DNA of 28,711 nt from Rickettsia typhi (GCA_945888585.1 CAMDAI010000178.1:1-28711), one strand, 5' to 3'. Shown: positions 7,010 to 16,301, counted from the first letter of the stretch. Numbers and translations are program-made. The notes: generated from the sequence alone by a model not told the origin.

Positions 7010-10000
7010 ATGACTAACACAAAACAACATCCAGGATCATATGTAAAAAAAATCCTTAAGGAGAAAAAACTAACCGCATTAAAAGCTGCCGAAATTCTTG
7101 GAATTGGAAGACCGGCTTTAACTAACTTTCTTAATAATAAGGCGGATCTTTCAAGGGAGATGGCGGCGCGCTTAGAAAAGGCATTTGATATTAAAAAATC
7201 TGAGTTGTTACAGATGCAGGTCGAATTTGATAATGACAAAATAATGCTATATGAAAAACAGCTTCCAATTAATAGATATGTCACAGGTAACTTAGAGATA
7301 CGAGCGTCAGACATCGAGCTTTGGTCAGAAAAGCATGAATCCAGAGCAGAGTTAGCTGTTCTGGTAAGAAAATTAATCAATAGCACCGGAATCAATTTGG
7401 TAAAAGTTGATTTTCCAGCATATGAAAATTCTGAATTACCAGGATGGGATGGTGAACTAGAATCTGAATCAGCTACACAAAAAATTCCTCTTGGAAAATC
7501 GGGGTGGGAATTGGGAGTTGGTAAGGAACCAAAAGATAAAGCAAACAAAGATTACAAATCTAGAACTGAAGGTATTCCTTTAAAAGAGAGAAAAAATATC
7601 ACATTTGTATTTGTTACGCCGAGAAATTGGAAAGATAAAAAGAAGTGGGAAGAATCTAAAAAAAATCTAAAAGAATGGAAGGATGTAAGGGCGTATGATG
7701 CTAGTGATTTAGAACAATGGATAGATCAATCAACGGCAACCCAAACTTGGTTTTTGGAAAAAATAAAACTTGATGACAAGGGATTTTGGTCTCTTGATGG
7801 GTGTTGGAAAAAATGGGCATCAAATACCAAACCGGAACTAAATAAAACTCTATTCAAAGAAGCTGTAGAAGTTCATAAGCAAGATTTCTTATCGTGGCTA
7901 AATCACAATCCTCCAGCCAAGCCTTTTATTATTACCTCGGATTCTCATGAAGAGGCTTTAGCCTTTCTAGCCTGCATGTTTGATCATGTGGACGGTATTT
8001 TCAGCGATAAAGCGATCGTTATTAAATCACCTGAAGCTTTAAGAAAATTGATGGCAATAAACTCAAAAGAAATCGTTATTATATCATCTTCGGATGCAGA
8101 AAAAGAAATGCTTTCAGGTTATCAAAATTCTATTCACACAATAATCATTCGCCACAAAAACGAGCTAAAAGATAGGGGGGAAGCAAGCATAGTATTGGAT
8201 ATGCCAAGTTACAATGCGTTTAAGAATTCGTTAAAAGAGATGGGAATGGATGATGATGCAATTAATCGCCATATAAAAGATTCCGGATCTTCGCCAACAA
8301 TTTTAAGACGCCGTTTATCAGGAGTGCCAGCAGAGCAATATCCTGAATGCTTTAAAGATGAAAATGTTATTCGTAATCTAATACCAATAACATTAGCAGG
8401 CTCTTGGGATAAAGACAGAGAGGCAGATAAAGAAATCATAAGAGAGTTATTCGGCGCGGATAAAAATGAAGTGATAGAAAGAGCAATTGCAGATCTTTGC
8501 AAGAAGGATACCACATTGCTTTGGACGATAGGCAAAAAAATTGGGGTAAAATCAAAAATAGAGAATTTATTCTTGATAAAAGATTCAATTACTGAATCCG
8601 ATTTAGATAAATTTTTTACAGTGGCGATAAATGTTTTAAGCGAGGAAGATCCGGCATTAGAACTACCAGAAGAAAAGAGATGGATGGCGGGAGTTTATAA
8701 TAAGATTCGTAATCATTCCGGATATTTGCGCGAAGGAATTTGTGAGACCTTAGTATTGTTATCCATGAACGGTAACCAATGGTTTCAAGACCGACTCGAT
8801 ATTGATGTTCAAGTTAAAGTTAATGAAATAATCAGAAATTTACTAAAACCATTTAAGCAAAATACATGGTTCTCTCAAAAAAATGATCTTCCTAAGTATG
8901 CTGAAGCAGCTCCAGAAGAATTTCTTAAAATAGTAGAGGAAGATTTGGGCAGCGCTTCTCCCGAAATTTTATCGTTACTCAAACCAGAAAAAGGTGGGAT
9001 ATTTGGCGGTTGTCCCAGGGCTAGTTTATTGTGGGCGCTTGAATTGTTGGCATGGAATCAGCAAAATTTATGGAGAGTGGTTAAGATACTTGCGCAACTC
9101 GCGCAGCATAAGATAGACGATAATTATTCAAATAAGCCGATAAACAGTCTAGAAAACATTTTTAAATCTTGGATTCCTCAAACCTCGGCAAATCTTGAGC
9201 ATCGTAAAAAAATATTGTCCGAGCTAATCAAGAAATTTCCTTCGGTTGGTTGGGAAATATGCATGGATCAATTTCATGTTGGACAAAGCGTTTGCAGTCC
9301 GTCGTCTAGACCTAGATGGCGAAATGATGCTTCTGGATCCGGTCATGGAGTAAGTAACCAAGAAAGATTTGAGTTTACGCGCGAGGCTGTAGATAAAGCT
9401 CTAGGATGGGAAAAGCCTGATGAAAAATATTTGGGAGAGTTGCTGGAAAGGCTGCAAGTGCTAAGCAATGAAGACAGCGAAAGACTTTGGAATCTTATAT
9501 CGGATTGGAATTCTACCAATCCAACCGATCAGCAAAAATCCAAGTTAAGAGAATATCTAAGGCGTTATGCACTTTCTGGACATAGAAATGGTCATCTAAA
9601 CGAGAGCAATAGAAAAAATGCCAATATTGCATATGCTCTACTCGAGCCAAAAGATTTATTATGGAAACATCATTGGCTATTTGCAGAGACTTGGGTGACA
9701 GAATCAATATCAGAAATTGATGATGAAAATTATTCTTATGAAAAAAGAGATAAACAAATAGAGCAGCTCAGAATCTCAGCTCTTTCAGAAATTTGGAGGG
9801 AAAGAAATAACTTGGGAATAATACAGCTTCTTTCTCAAAGTAATGCCTGCGTATATATTGGTTTTTATCTCAGAAAAATTATTAGTCAGAGTGATATAGC
9901 GCCTTTATTTGACGAGTTATTTTTAGTAGAGATGGAGGTAAAAATTGATCAGTTTATTGCAGGATTTTTTGGTCAAAGTAAGGAAGGTGATGAAGTTGTG

Positions 10001-11083
10001 GCAATGACAGATTTGATAACTCATTACATTAAATCCGGAGAAGAAGATAAGATTATAAAAATTGTAAAAAATGCCCCTTTGCGCAAGGAAACTTGGCAAA
10101 TAGTTTTAAATCTGAGTGAAGGTCTGCAAAAAAGATATTGGTCTGAAACCGATGTCAGAAGCTATGGACTCAAGGAAGAGGAGTTAAAAGAACTGATAGA
10201 CAGATTGATATGGGTAAATCGCCCAAAGTTTGCAATATCAATAATTGGATTTCCTCAAGTACTGAAAAATGTTAATTCAGAACAGTTAGCTGTTTTACTA
10301 AAGGAAATGGCCACTAACGGTTCTGAGTCATGGCAAAAATATCAGATTCAGTCTTACACAATTGAAGATATTTTTAAGACTTTGGCAGAAAGAGCTGATA
10401 TATCAGAGGATCGTCTCGCGGGATTAGAATTTTTGTATATAAAAACTCTAGAGCATACCTCGTATGGTATTCCTAATCTGGAAAAAAATGTTACAAAATT
10501 TCCGCAACTATTCATGCAGGCATTAGCTTTGACATTTAGACGCAGAGATCATCAAGATGATTCCAAAAAATGGGTTGGTGAAAACGCAGAAAATAATGAA
10601 GTTATCGCCTCAACCGCATATTCTTTGCTTAGCAACGTTAAATTGTTGCCAGGAACAGAAAACGGAATAATTGATGAGAATAATCTTAAAAATTGGGTGG
10701 AAGAAGTTCGTAAGTTATGTGCAGAAAATAATCGGGAAGATATAGGAGATCAGTACATAGGGCAATTTTTATCTAAAGCGCCGATCGGAGAAGATGGGGT
10801 ATGGCCGTGTAAACCAGTTAGGAATGTTTTGGAGTATTTTAAATCAGAGCAAATCGCTAGAGGTTTATCAATCGGTGTTTACAATTCTAGAGGTGCTGTT
10901 TGGCGCGGAACTGGAGGTGACCAAGAAAGAGAGCTTTTAATAAAATATAAAAACTGGGCTCAATCTTTAGAATATGACTACCCATATGTTTCTCAAATTC
11001 TGAACAGTATTGCCGATAATTATGAGAATGATGCAAAAAAATGGGATGAAAATGAAAAGCTAAAAAGACACGCGATAATTTAG
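7010..11083 (+). CDS. Large HTH / nuclease-like / degenerate NTPase-like protein, candidate defence effector
   Basis: 1357 aa, cytoplasmic. Residues 7-75 are a HigA/XRE-type HTH (HPGSYVKKILKEKKLTALKA, then LGIGRPALTNFLNNKADLS). Residues about 100-255 look like a restriction-nuclease fold: WDG (D147), then SGWELGVGKEPKDKANKDY (E167, K172/K175), then FVFVTPRNW and a tail with RAYDASDLEQWID. Residues about 300-420 alternate strands and helices like a P-loop NTPase, but no Walker A is visible where it would fall (FIITSDSHEEALAFL). The last 900 residues are helical-repeat-like. This order (DNA binding, nuclease, STAND-like core, helical sensor) recalls phage-sensing proteins, but I cannot name the family. 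Single gene, own promoter/operator, no partner toxin. Confidence 0.75.
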   Translation: MTNTKQHPGSYVKKILKEKKLTALKAAEILGIGRPALTNFLNNKADLSREMAARLEKAFDIKKSELLQMQVEFDNDKIMLYEKQLPINRYVTGNLEIRASDIELWSEKHESRAELAVLVRKLINSTGINLVKVDFPAYENSELPGWDGELESESATQKIPLGKSGWELGVGKEPKDKANKDYKSRTEGIPLKERKNITFVFVTPRNWKDKKKWEESKKNLKEWKDVRAYDASDLEQWIDQSTATQTWFLEKIKLDDKGFWSLDGCWKKWASNTKPELNKTLFKEAVEVHKQDFLSWLNHNPPAKPFIITSDSHEEALAFLACMFDHVDGIFSDKAIVIKSPEALRKLMAINSKEIVIISSSDAEKEMLSGYQNSIHTIIIRHKNELKDRGEASIVLDMPSYNAFKNSLKEMGMDDDAINRHIKDSGSSPTILRRRLSGVPAEQYPECFKDENVIRNLIPITLAGSWDKDREADKEIIRELFGADKNEVIERAIADLCKKDTTLLWTIGKKIGVKSKIENLFLIKDSITESDLDKFFTVAINVLSEEDPALELPEEKRWMAGVYNKIRNHSGYLREGICETLVLLSMNGNQWFQDRLDIDVQVKVNEIIRNLLKPFKQNTWFSQKNDLPKYAEAAPEEFLKIVEEDLGSASPEILSLLKPEKGGIFGGCPRASLLWALELLAWNQQNLWRVVKILAQLAQHKIDDNYSNKPINSLENIFKSWIPQTSANLEHRKKILSELIKKFPSVGWEICMDQFHVGQSVCSPSSRPRWRNDASGSGHGVSNQERFEFTREAVDKALGWEKPDEKYLGELLERLQVLSNEDSERLWNLISDWNSTNPTDQQKSKLREYLRRYALSGHRNGHLNESNRKNANIAYALLEPKDLLWKHHWLFAETWVTESISEIDDENYSYEKRDKQIEQLRISALSEIWRERNNLGIIQLLSQSNACVYIGFYLRKIISQSDIAPLFDELFLVEMEVKIDQFIAGFFGQSKEGDEVVAMTDLITHYIKSGEEDKIIKIVKNAPLRKETWQIVLNLSEGLQKRYWSETDVRSYGLKEEELKELIDRLIWVNRPKFAISIIGFPQVLKNVNSEQLAVLLKEMATNGSESWQKYQIQSYTIEDIFKTLAERADISEDRLAGLEFLYIKTLEHTSYGIPNLEKNVTKFPQLFMQALALTFRRRDHQDDSKKWVGENAENNEVIASTAYSLLSNVKLLPGTENGIIDENNLKNWVEEVRKLCAENNREDIGDQYIGQFLSKAPIGEDGVWPCKPVRNVLEYFKSEQIARGLSIGVYNSRGAVWRGTGGDQERELLIKYKNWAQSLEYDYPYVSQILNSIADNYENDAKKWDENEKLKRHAII

Positions 11084-11143
11084 TTTGTAAGCCTCATTTT
11101 GCTACAACTAGATATTAGAATAGGCCAAAACAGCTCAAGAAAG

Positions 11144-11171
11144 TTGATGTTTATGATGAAAACAGTAAATT
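11144..11171 (+). promoter_or_regulatory. Possible promoter of the porin gene
   Basis: TTGATG (11144-11149), 16-nt spacer, TAAATT (11166-11171), about 48 nt before the porin ATG. Matches are moderate, and no Shine-Dalgarno is obvious at the ATG. Confidence 0.35.
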
Positions 11172-11219
11172 TTTATGCTGCGTTGCTTTTTTTGATCAAA
11201 AAATTTACCAAAAATTTAC

Positions 11220-12464
11220 ATGAAACTTAATCACAAACTTTTCATTTCCGCTTTGGCTATTTTGGCTGCAACTACCAGCCAGTCTTTCGCCGCAGGATAT
11301 TCAACTGATTCAACCTCGGCATCTGGTTTAGGTAATGCTTATGCTGGTTCTGTGACTGGCGTTCATGATGTAAGTGACATGTTCTTTAATCCTTCAGTAA
11401 CTGCAGGTCTTGATAAAAACCAGTTTATTGCAGCTATGACTTACATTAAACTTGATGTTGATTCTGATGGTACTGCCGGAAGATTTTCAGGTGGCGGAAG
11501 TGTAAGTGGTGGTGATTCAAAAAATGCTGGCTCAAATAACTTTATCCCAGCTTTTTATCTTGCGACTCCAATCAATGATAAAACAACTTTTAACCTTTCA
11601 GTCACTTCACCTTTTGGTCTGGCTACCAAATATGATTCTGATTGGGCGGGAAGATATCAGGCGGTTAAGAGCGAAATTTCTACAGTAAACTTCAACCCAT
11701 CTTTGTCATACAAACTCACTAACAAACTTTCTGTCGGCGCTGGTGTTGTTGCTCAATATTATCAAGCAACCCTCACAAAAGCGGTATTTACCGGCGGCAA
11801 TGACGCAACAGGAAAGCTAAGTGGCAGCGATTGGGGTTATGGATATAACCTTGGTGCGAGCTACAAATTTAATGATCAGTTAAAAGTAGGCGTTGGTTAT
11901 CGCTCAAAAATCGATTACAATTTGTCAGGCACAACAAAAGTTGCTGATCTTGGCATGTATTCTGATTTTAATGCTAAAACCGCAACTCCTGAATCTTTAA
12001 CTGCTGGTGTTGCTTATAAATTAAATCAAACAGTTGAATTGGCTTACGATACCACTTGGACAAGATGGTCTCGCCTAAAAAGTTTGGTGGTTAATGCTAA
12101 TCAAAATGCAAACTTGAATGACACCACAACTTTCAATTGGCACGATTCTTTCCTTCACTCAATTGGCGCTAACTTCACAGTTAACGACAAAACTTTGATC
12201 AGAGTTGGTACTGCCTACGAAAAAGATGCGGTGACCGATGCCAATCGTGGTCCAAGAGTTCCTGGTGGCGATAGAATCTGGACAACTCTTGGCTTTAATC
12301 AAAAACTCGGTAATGGTTGGGCTGTTGATGGCGCTTATTCTCATCAATTTTACAGAACTGCCAACATGAATATTTCTAATTCATCCACAACAGTTCCGAG
12401 CATTTCGACAAAATATAAAACCAATGTCGATGTCTTCTCAATCGCTTTGAAGAAAGATTTTTAG
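11220..12464 (+). CDS. FadL/OmpP1-family outer-membrane transport protein
   Basis: 414 aa. Signal peptide of 24 residues (hydrophobic LFISALAILAATT, cleavage after SFA). The mature N-terminus has the FadL hatch pattern: ASGLGNAYAGSVTG, then SDMFFNPSVTAGL, with NPS in place of the usual NPA. The rest alternates amphipathic strands and ends LKKDF, a typical C-terminal aromatic beta-barrel signal. FadL relatives let long-chain fatty acids or other hydrophobic compounds cross the outer membrane; the substrate cannot be told here. Monocistronic, followed by a strong terminator, so it is probably an ordinary housekeeping gene among the accessory genes. Confidence 0.92.
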   Translation: MKLNHKLFISALAILAATTSQSFAAGYSTDSTSASGLGNAYAGSVTGVHDVSDMFFNPSVTAGLDKNQFIAAMTYIKLDVDSDGTAGRFSGGGSVSGGDSKNAGSNNFIPAFYLATPINDKTTFNLSVTSPFGLATKYDSDWAGRYQAVKSEISTVNFNPSLSYKLTNKLSVGAGVVAQYYQATLTKAVFTGGNDATGKLSGSDWGYGYNLGASYKFNDQLKVGVGYRSKIDYNLSGTTKVADLGMYSDFNAKTATPESLTAGVAYKLNQTVELAYDTTWTRWSRLKSLVVNANQNANLNDTTTFNWHDSFLHSIGANFTVNDKTLIRVGTAYEKDAVTDANRGPRVPGGDRIWTTLGFNQKLGNGWAVDGAYSHQFYRTANMNISNSSTTVPSISTKYKTNVDVFSIALKKDF

Positions 12465-12472
12465 CAATTTTC

Positions 12473-12516
12473 ACTCAAGCCCACTTAACAAAAAAGTTTT
12501 GTGGGCTTGAGTTTTT
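12473..12516 (+). terminator. Rho-independent terminator
   Basis: Perfect 12-bp stem ACTCAAGCCCAC (12473-12484) with GTGGGCTTGAGT (12501-12512), 16-nt loop, then a run of five T (12512-12516). It starts 8 nt after the porin stop codon. Confidence 0.92.
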
Positions 12517-12563
12517 GGTGCTTTTGTGCAAAAATATGTTTTTTGAATTAATGACTAATTTTG

Positions 12564-13448
12564 ATGGAAAATTCGATAAACCACTTACCAGATGTTAAGA
12601 AGAACGAGCTAGAACGCGTTGTTGCTGTTATTAAGAAGAATTGTGATAATATTGAGAAAATCATCCTGTTTGGCTCTTACGCCAGAGGCAATTACAAAGA
12701 AGCAAAAGATTTAAGCCCAACAAGCAGAACCGGTCATGTTTCTGATTACGATATCTTGGTTGTTACTGGCAAAAAAGATGTAGCCCTTAATTCTCTTTTA
12801 TGGGGTAGAATTTCTGAAGAATTACAAGGTCTTAATCTCAGCGCCTTTCCTAAAATCCTTACTCACGATATTGAAGAGCTGAACAAAAAACTTGCTGAAG
12901 GTCAGTATTTTTTCTCTGACATTAAAAAAGAAGGAATTTTGCTTTTTGATACTGGCAAGTTTGAGTTAGCGGAAGAAAAGAAATTGAACGCTGAGGAAAA
13001 GCGACAAATTGCACAAAAGCACTTTGATTATTGGTTTGATAAGTCTCAGATGTTTCTTGGTGATTATAATTCCAATTTAAACAACTTTAGCTCCACCGGA
13101 AAAGAAAGATTTTTAACGCAAGCAGCATTTCATCTTCATCAGGTTGCTGAGTCATGCTACAAAGGAATTTTGCTGGTATTTACCAATTACACACCTCGCG
13201 AACATTTTTTAGAAATTCTTGGTAAAAAGGCTGAGAATTGTTCTGCTGAATTCAAAGATATTTTTTCCAAGGCAACCAAGCAAGATGAGGATCGTTTTAA
13301 TCTACTTGAATATGCTTATATTGGTGGGCGTTATGATCCGGACTATTATATCTCAAAGGAAGACTTAAAAATTTTGGAAACCAGCGTTCAAAAACTTTTC
13401 AAACTTACAGAAGAATCGTGCAAGAAAAAGATCAGTAGTTTTGTTTAG
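12564..13448 (+). CDS. Nucleotidyltransferase-HEPN fusion protein
   Basis: 294 aa from the ATG at 12564 (a TTG directly before it would add one residue). Residues about 30-115 form a minimal nucleotidyltransferase (MNT): GSYARG at 37-42 and SDYDIL at 60-65, the two metal-binding motifs of the pol-beta superfamily. Residues about 140-290 form a HEPN-like helical domain with AAFHLHQVAESCYKGIL. In separate MNT/HEPN toxin-antitoxin pairs, the MNT protein AMPylates and silences the HEPN RNase. Here both are fused, as in a widespread family of unclear role. The canonical HEPN Rx4-6H motif is not obvious, so RNase activity is uncertain. It stops inside the end of the convergent TpsB gene (4-nt overlap). 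Confidence 0.85.
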   Translation: MENSINHLPDVKKNELERVVAVIKKNCDNIEKIILFGSYARGNYKEAKDLSPTSRTGHVSDYDILVVTGKKDVALNSLLWGRISEELQGLNLSAFPKILTHDIEELNKKLAEGQYFFSDIKKEGILLFDTGKFELAEEKKLNAEEKRQIAQKHFDYWFDKSQMFLGDYNSNLNNFSSTGKERFLTQAAFHLHQVAESCYKGILLVFTNYTPREHFLEILGKKAENCSAEFKDIFSKATKQDEDRFNLLEYAYIGGRYDPDYYISKEDLKILETSVQKLFKLTEESCKKKISSFV

Positions 13449-15253
13449 CAGCAGCTTGCACTAACTTCAAAATAGATCAGCTTGTTCTCTTTGGCGGTTG
13501 AGGTGATGAGACGGGAATGATCAGTTGCCCAAGAGTAAGTCAAAGAAGCATTAAAATACCTGCTGCTAAAAATTGTTTTCAATCCTGCGCCGGCCAGTCT
13601 GCCATCAGCTCCATTTCCAACATATTTATTTTTAACATAGCCATAATCGTAAAATGGTTCAACGGCAAATTTATTTAAATGAACCAAGTTTTTAGCCAAA
13701 AATCCTTCACTGTTCTTTGCCAAAGGTGCAGCAAGTGCTCCGAGGTTGAAGTTGGCTTTGTTGCGGAAGTAATAGCCAGAATCGCCAGTGATGTAATTTT
13801 CACGAAAACCGCGCACTGAATAATATCCGCCGACAGAAAATTGCTCTGTTCCAAAAAGAGTTTGCTTGGAATATTGGCTGTCCATTTCTGTTGAAAGCGT
13901 GAATGGAATTTCGGTTTTTGGAATCGTGAATTTTTTTGAAACTGAGGCGTAAAGTTTGAAATAATCGAACTGCGCTTTTGGCGTATCTGCAGTTAAATTT
14001 AATCCATCCTGTTTAGCGTTGAGTAATTTTAAGCCTTTGGAATAGCTTGGCTTTAGGTAAAGATTAACGCCGTTTTTGAAGTAATTGGAAATTGTAAAGC
14101 CAATATTTCCGATGGTTAATTTACGCTCAGAAGTATCAATTTTTTCGCCATTTAAATAGCTGGCTGATGATTTGGTTGTAAGTGAGGTATTGGCAGAAAT
14201 CCGCAAATTGCCTTTGTTTAAAAGCACGCGGTCGATTGTAGCGTTATTGCGTTCAGAGAAGCCCGTTAAGCGAATTGGTCCGTTAGTTCCAGGGTTTGTG
14301 CCACGAAATTCTGATCTTGAGTAATCATAAGAAAAGGTGTTGTAACCGAATGGAACTGAGATGCCGGAAGTAAATGACTTAATATCTTTTTCTTGGCTGT
14401 CATCATTGAGATTGGTCGAGTAGCTTAAGTTGATAGAGTCATTCAACGAAAGCAGATTATCAATCCCACCAGAAAAGTTTGTTCTTTTTACTCCAGTAAA
14501 ATCATTTCCTAAATTATCATAACCAACAGTTGCCCGTGCAGGAAATTTCTTTTGATTGGCGATATAAACCTTGGCTTCACCTTCGGTAACTGCTGGTTCG
14601 ATTTTCATCGTGGCGTTATTAGAAGGAAGGCGGTTCATCTGATAAAGCCCTTGGTTAATATCTACTAAATTTAGCGTGTCACCTTCCATCAAGCCAAAGG
14701 CTGTAAATTCCTGCATCTTATCGGTGAAATGGTTGTCGCCAACAATCACTTCATCAATTTTTCCTTCGAGAATTTTCAGCTCAAGATTGCCGATTTGGAT
14801 ATTTTGCTTCGGCACAACAACTCGCGCCGTTACATATCCTTCATCATTGTAAAAAGTTTGAATTGCGGTGATGATTTCGGTCAAAGTTTTTGCCTCAACG
14901 CATTTGCCGATAAATGGTGAAGTCAGTTTTTTCTTCTGTCTTCTGGAAACGGAATTGGCATCAATCAGAGCAATTGATTTTATTGGAAAACATTCAGCTG
15001 GTTTGCCTGAAATCGGCGTTTGTTTTTTGCCTTCCTCTTCAGCTTCTTTTTTCTTGCGGGTGCGCTCTTTGCGAATAGTCTCTTGCTCTCTTAAACGGCG
15101 ATCTTCTTCGATTTTATTTTGCTGTTGACGGGTGATCCAGTCTTGTTGATTTATAATGTTTTGGTCAGGATCGGCAGCATAGGAAGATAGTGATAAGTTT
15201 ATTAGAAAAATAACCAATAAGAAAAATTGTGTGCCTACGCCGTGTTTTTTCAT
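13445..15253 (-). CDS. TpsB / ShlB-FhaC-HecB family transporter (CdiB-like)
   Basis: 602 aa. Signal peptide to about residue 26 (FFLLVIFLINLSLSSYA), then a charged Gln/Glu/Arg helix (about 36-80) corresponding to the plug helix and linker of FhaC. Two POTRA domains follow (about 85-235, with ALIDANSVSRRQKKKL and KILEGKIDEVIVGDN), then a 16-strand-type barrel. VRGFRE at about residue 480 is the conserved loop-6 motif. It exports the TpsA exoprotein across the outer membrane. It is the last gene of the operon, 8 nt after the small zinc-ribbon gene. Odd point: the C-terminus is FEVSASCC rather than the usual terminal aromatic residue. Confidence 0.93.
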   Translation of the reverse strand: MKKHGVGTQFFLLVIFLINLSLSSYAADPDQNIINQQDWITRQQQNKIEEDRRLREQETIRKERTRKKKEAEEEGKKQTPISGKPAECFPIKSIALIDANSVSRRQKKKLTSPFIGKCVEAKTLTEIITAIQTFYNDEGYVTARVVVPKQNIQIGNLELKILEGKIDEVIVGDNHFTDKMQEFTAFGLMEGDTLNLVDINQGLYQMNRLPSNNATMKIEPAVTEGEAKVYIANQKKFPARATVGYDNLGNDFTGVKRTNFSGGIDNLLSLNDSINLSYSTNLNDDSQEKDIKSFTSGISVPFGYNTFSYDYSRSEFRGTNPGTNGPIRLTGFSERNNATIDRVLLNKGNLRISANTSLTTKSSASYLNGEKIDTSERKLTIGNIGFTISNYFKNGVNLYLKPSYSKGLKLLNAKQDGLNLTADTPKAQFDYFKLYASVSKKFTIPKTEIPFTLSTEMDSQYSKQTLFGTEQFSVGGYYSVRGFRENYITGDSGYYFRNKANFNLGALAAPLAKNSEGFLAKNLVHLNKFAVEPFYDYGYVKNKYVGNGADGRLAGAGLKTIFSSRYFNASLTYSWATDHSRLITSTAKENKLIYFEVSASCC

Positions 15254-15261
15254 CTGTTGAG

Positions 15262-15720
15262 TTATTGAGGTGGGTTATCTTTTGGTTTTTTAAAAACTTT
15301 ATTAACTATTTCCGATATTAAACTTGGTTCTTCTTTCTGATCTTTGTCATCGGAGTATAAATCCCAGAATTCTTCCACTACTAAATCTTCTTCTGGAGGC
15401 ATTGTTACAAGATACGGATTATAAAATTTATGAATCTTTTTATCCTCACCTAAAAACTCTTCGGGATAAGCTTTGGCAGATTTAGAAAGTTGAGAATTGC
15501 ATTTGCAGCAATTGGTTTTTGTTAACTTCTCTTCTAACGATGGTCCTACATATACTTCATGTTCGCTGTCATATAGATATATTGTTCCGCATTCCAAGCA
15601 TGATAGGAAGGTGTATCCTTGCCCCATATCAGACCTATATGTCAAGTAGACCGACTGTATAGGTTTTAAGTTTTGATCAAATGATACTACATTGTAGCAT
15701 TTAGATTTAGATTTTTTCAT
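15262..15720 (-). CDS. Small protein with two CxxC pairs, immunity-like
   Basis: 152 aa, acidic C-terminal half. Two cysteine pairs, SCLECG (about residues 40-45) and NCCKCN (about 70-75), could form one zinc ribbon. No signal peptide, so it should act in the cytoplasm. It lies within the toxin operon, 14 nt after the 117-aa gene and 8 nt before tpsB. Position suggests an accessory or orphan immunity protein, but I do not recognise the family. Confidence 0.6.
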   Translation of the reverse strand: MKKSKSKCYNVVSFDQNLKPIQSVYLTYRSDMGQGYTFLSCLECGTIYLYDSEHEVYVGPSLEEKLTKTNCCKCNSQLSKSAKAYPEEFLGEDKKIHKFYNPYLVTMPPEEDLVVEEFWDLYSDDKDQKEEPSLISEIVNKVFKKPKDNPPQ

Positions 15721-15734
15721 ATTAACTGATTATC

Positions 15735-16088
15735 TCATTTAAAGTGATGATACCAATTTCCATTTGACTCTCTGGCAACGGTTTCTTCAGATTCAAATCC
15801 GATTTGAACTAAAGAGTTTTGTTGAATGGGATAATTGTGTTTGGTGAGTAGTTGATTAATTTTGGTCTTTAATTTGCTGTTAGAGGCGAGTCTTAATTTT
15901 GTTTTATCGGTTTTAACGCAGATCCAAATTACTAGATTCTTCGGATCAATTTTGTATGCTCCATACCAATTAATCCAAAATGGCTCATCGCAATAAGGCT
16001 TAACTTCTGTTTTTATATCATCCACAATATCGAGTATTTTCCTTTTTAGAGAGTTTTTTGGGATAAAAAATTTTAGTATATTAATCAT
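15735..16088 (-). CDS. Immunity-like small protein
   Basis: 117 aa, basic alpha/beta protein without signal peptide. It contains FWINWYGAYKIDPKNLVIWI and ends RESNGNWYHHFK. Proteins of this pattern occur, as far as I recall, near polymorphic toxins, but I cannot name a Pfam family. It starts 2 nt after the 69-aa gene stops, so it is certainly co-transcribed with the toxin operon. Likely an orphan immunity gene left from an earlier toxin tip (inference). Confidence 0.6.
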   Translation of the reverse strand: MINILKFFIPKNSLKRKILDIVDDIKTEVKPYCDEPFWINWYGAYKIDPKNLVIWICVKTDKTKLRLASNSKLKTKINQLLTKHNYPIQQNSLVQIGFESEETVARESNGNWYHHFK

Positions 16089-16090
16089 GA

Positions 16091-16300
16091 CTATTTATCT
16101 TCAAAAACCTTTACTTTTGACTCATCTTTTATTGCCATTCTTCCAAAATCTGGATCAATTCTAACATTTCCGCACGTACATTGCAGGTACTGAATAGGAC
16201 GAGATTCTACGATATCTTTGCAAATTTGACATTCATAAAAAATGTTTTTGTCAGCAGGATAGCCTTTTTTAAAATCAGGGTTTATGTATTTTTTCTTCAT
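16091..16300 (-). CDS. Small zinc-ribbon protein, immunity-like
   Basis: 69 aa. Cysteines in YECQICKD and in LQCTCGN form a CxxC...CxC pattern, probably one zinc site, followed by a strand-rich tail with DPDFGRMAIKD. It starts 1 nt after the immunity gene stops. I recall small proteins of this pattern near polymorphic toxins, but could not confirm that here. Confidence 0.6.
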   Translation of the reverse strand: MKKKYINPDFKKGYPADKNIFYECQICKDIVESRPIQYLQCTCGNVRIDPDFGRMAIKDESKVKVFEDK

Positions 16301-16301
16301 A

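Noticed and set aside
7010..7240. HigBA toxin-antitoxin module
   Set aside because: The HTH resembles HigA, but no HigB-type toxin gene is next to it, and the HTH is the first domain of a 1357-aa protein.
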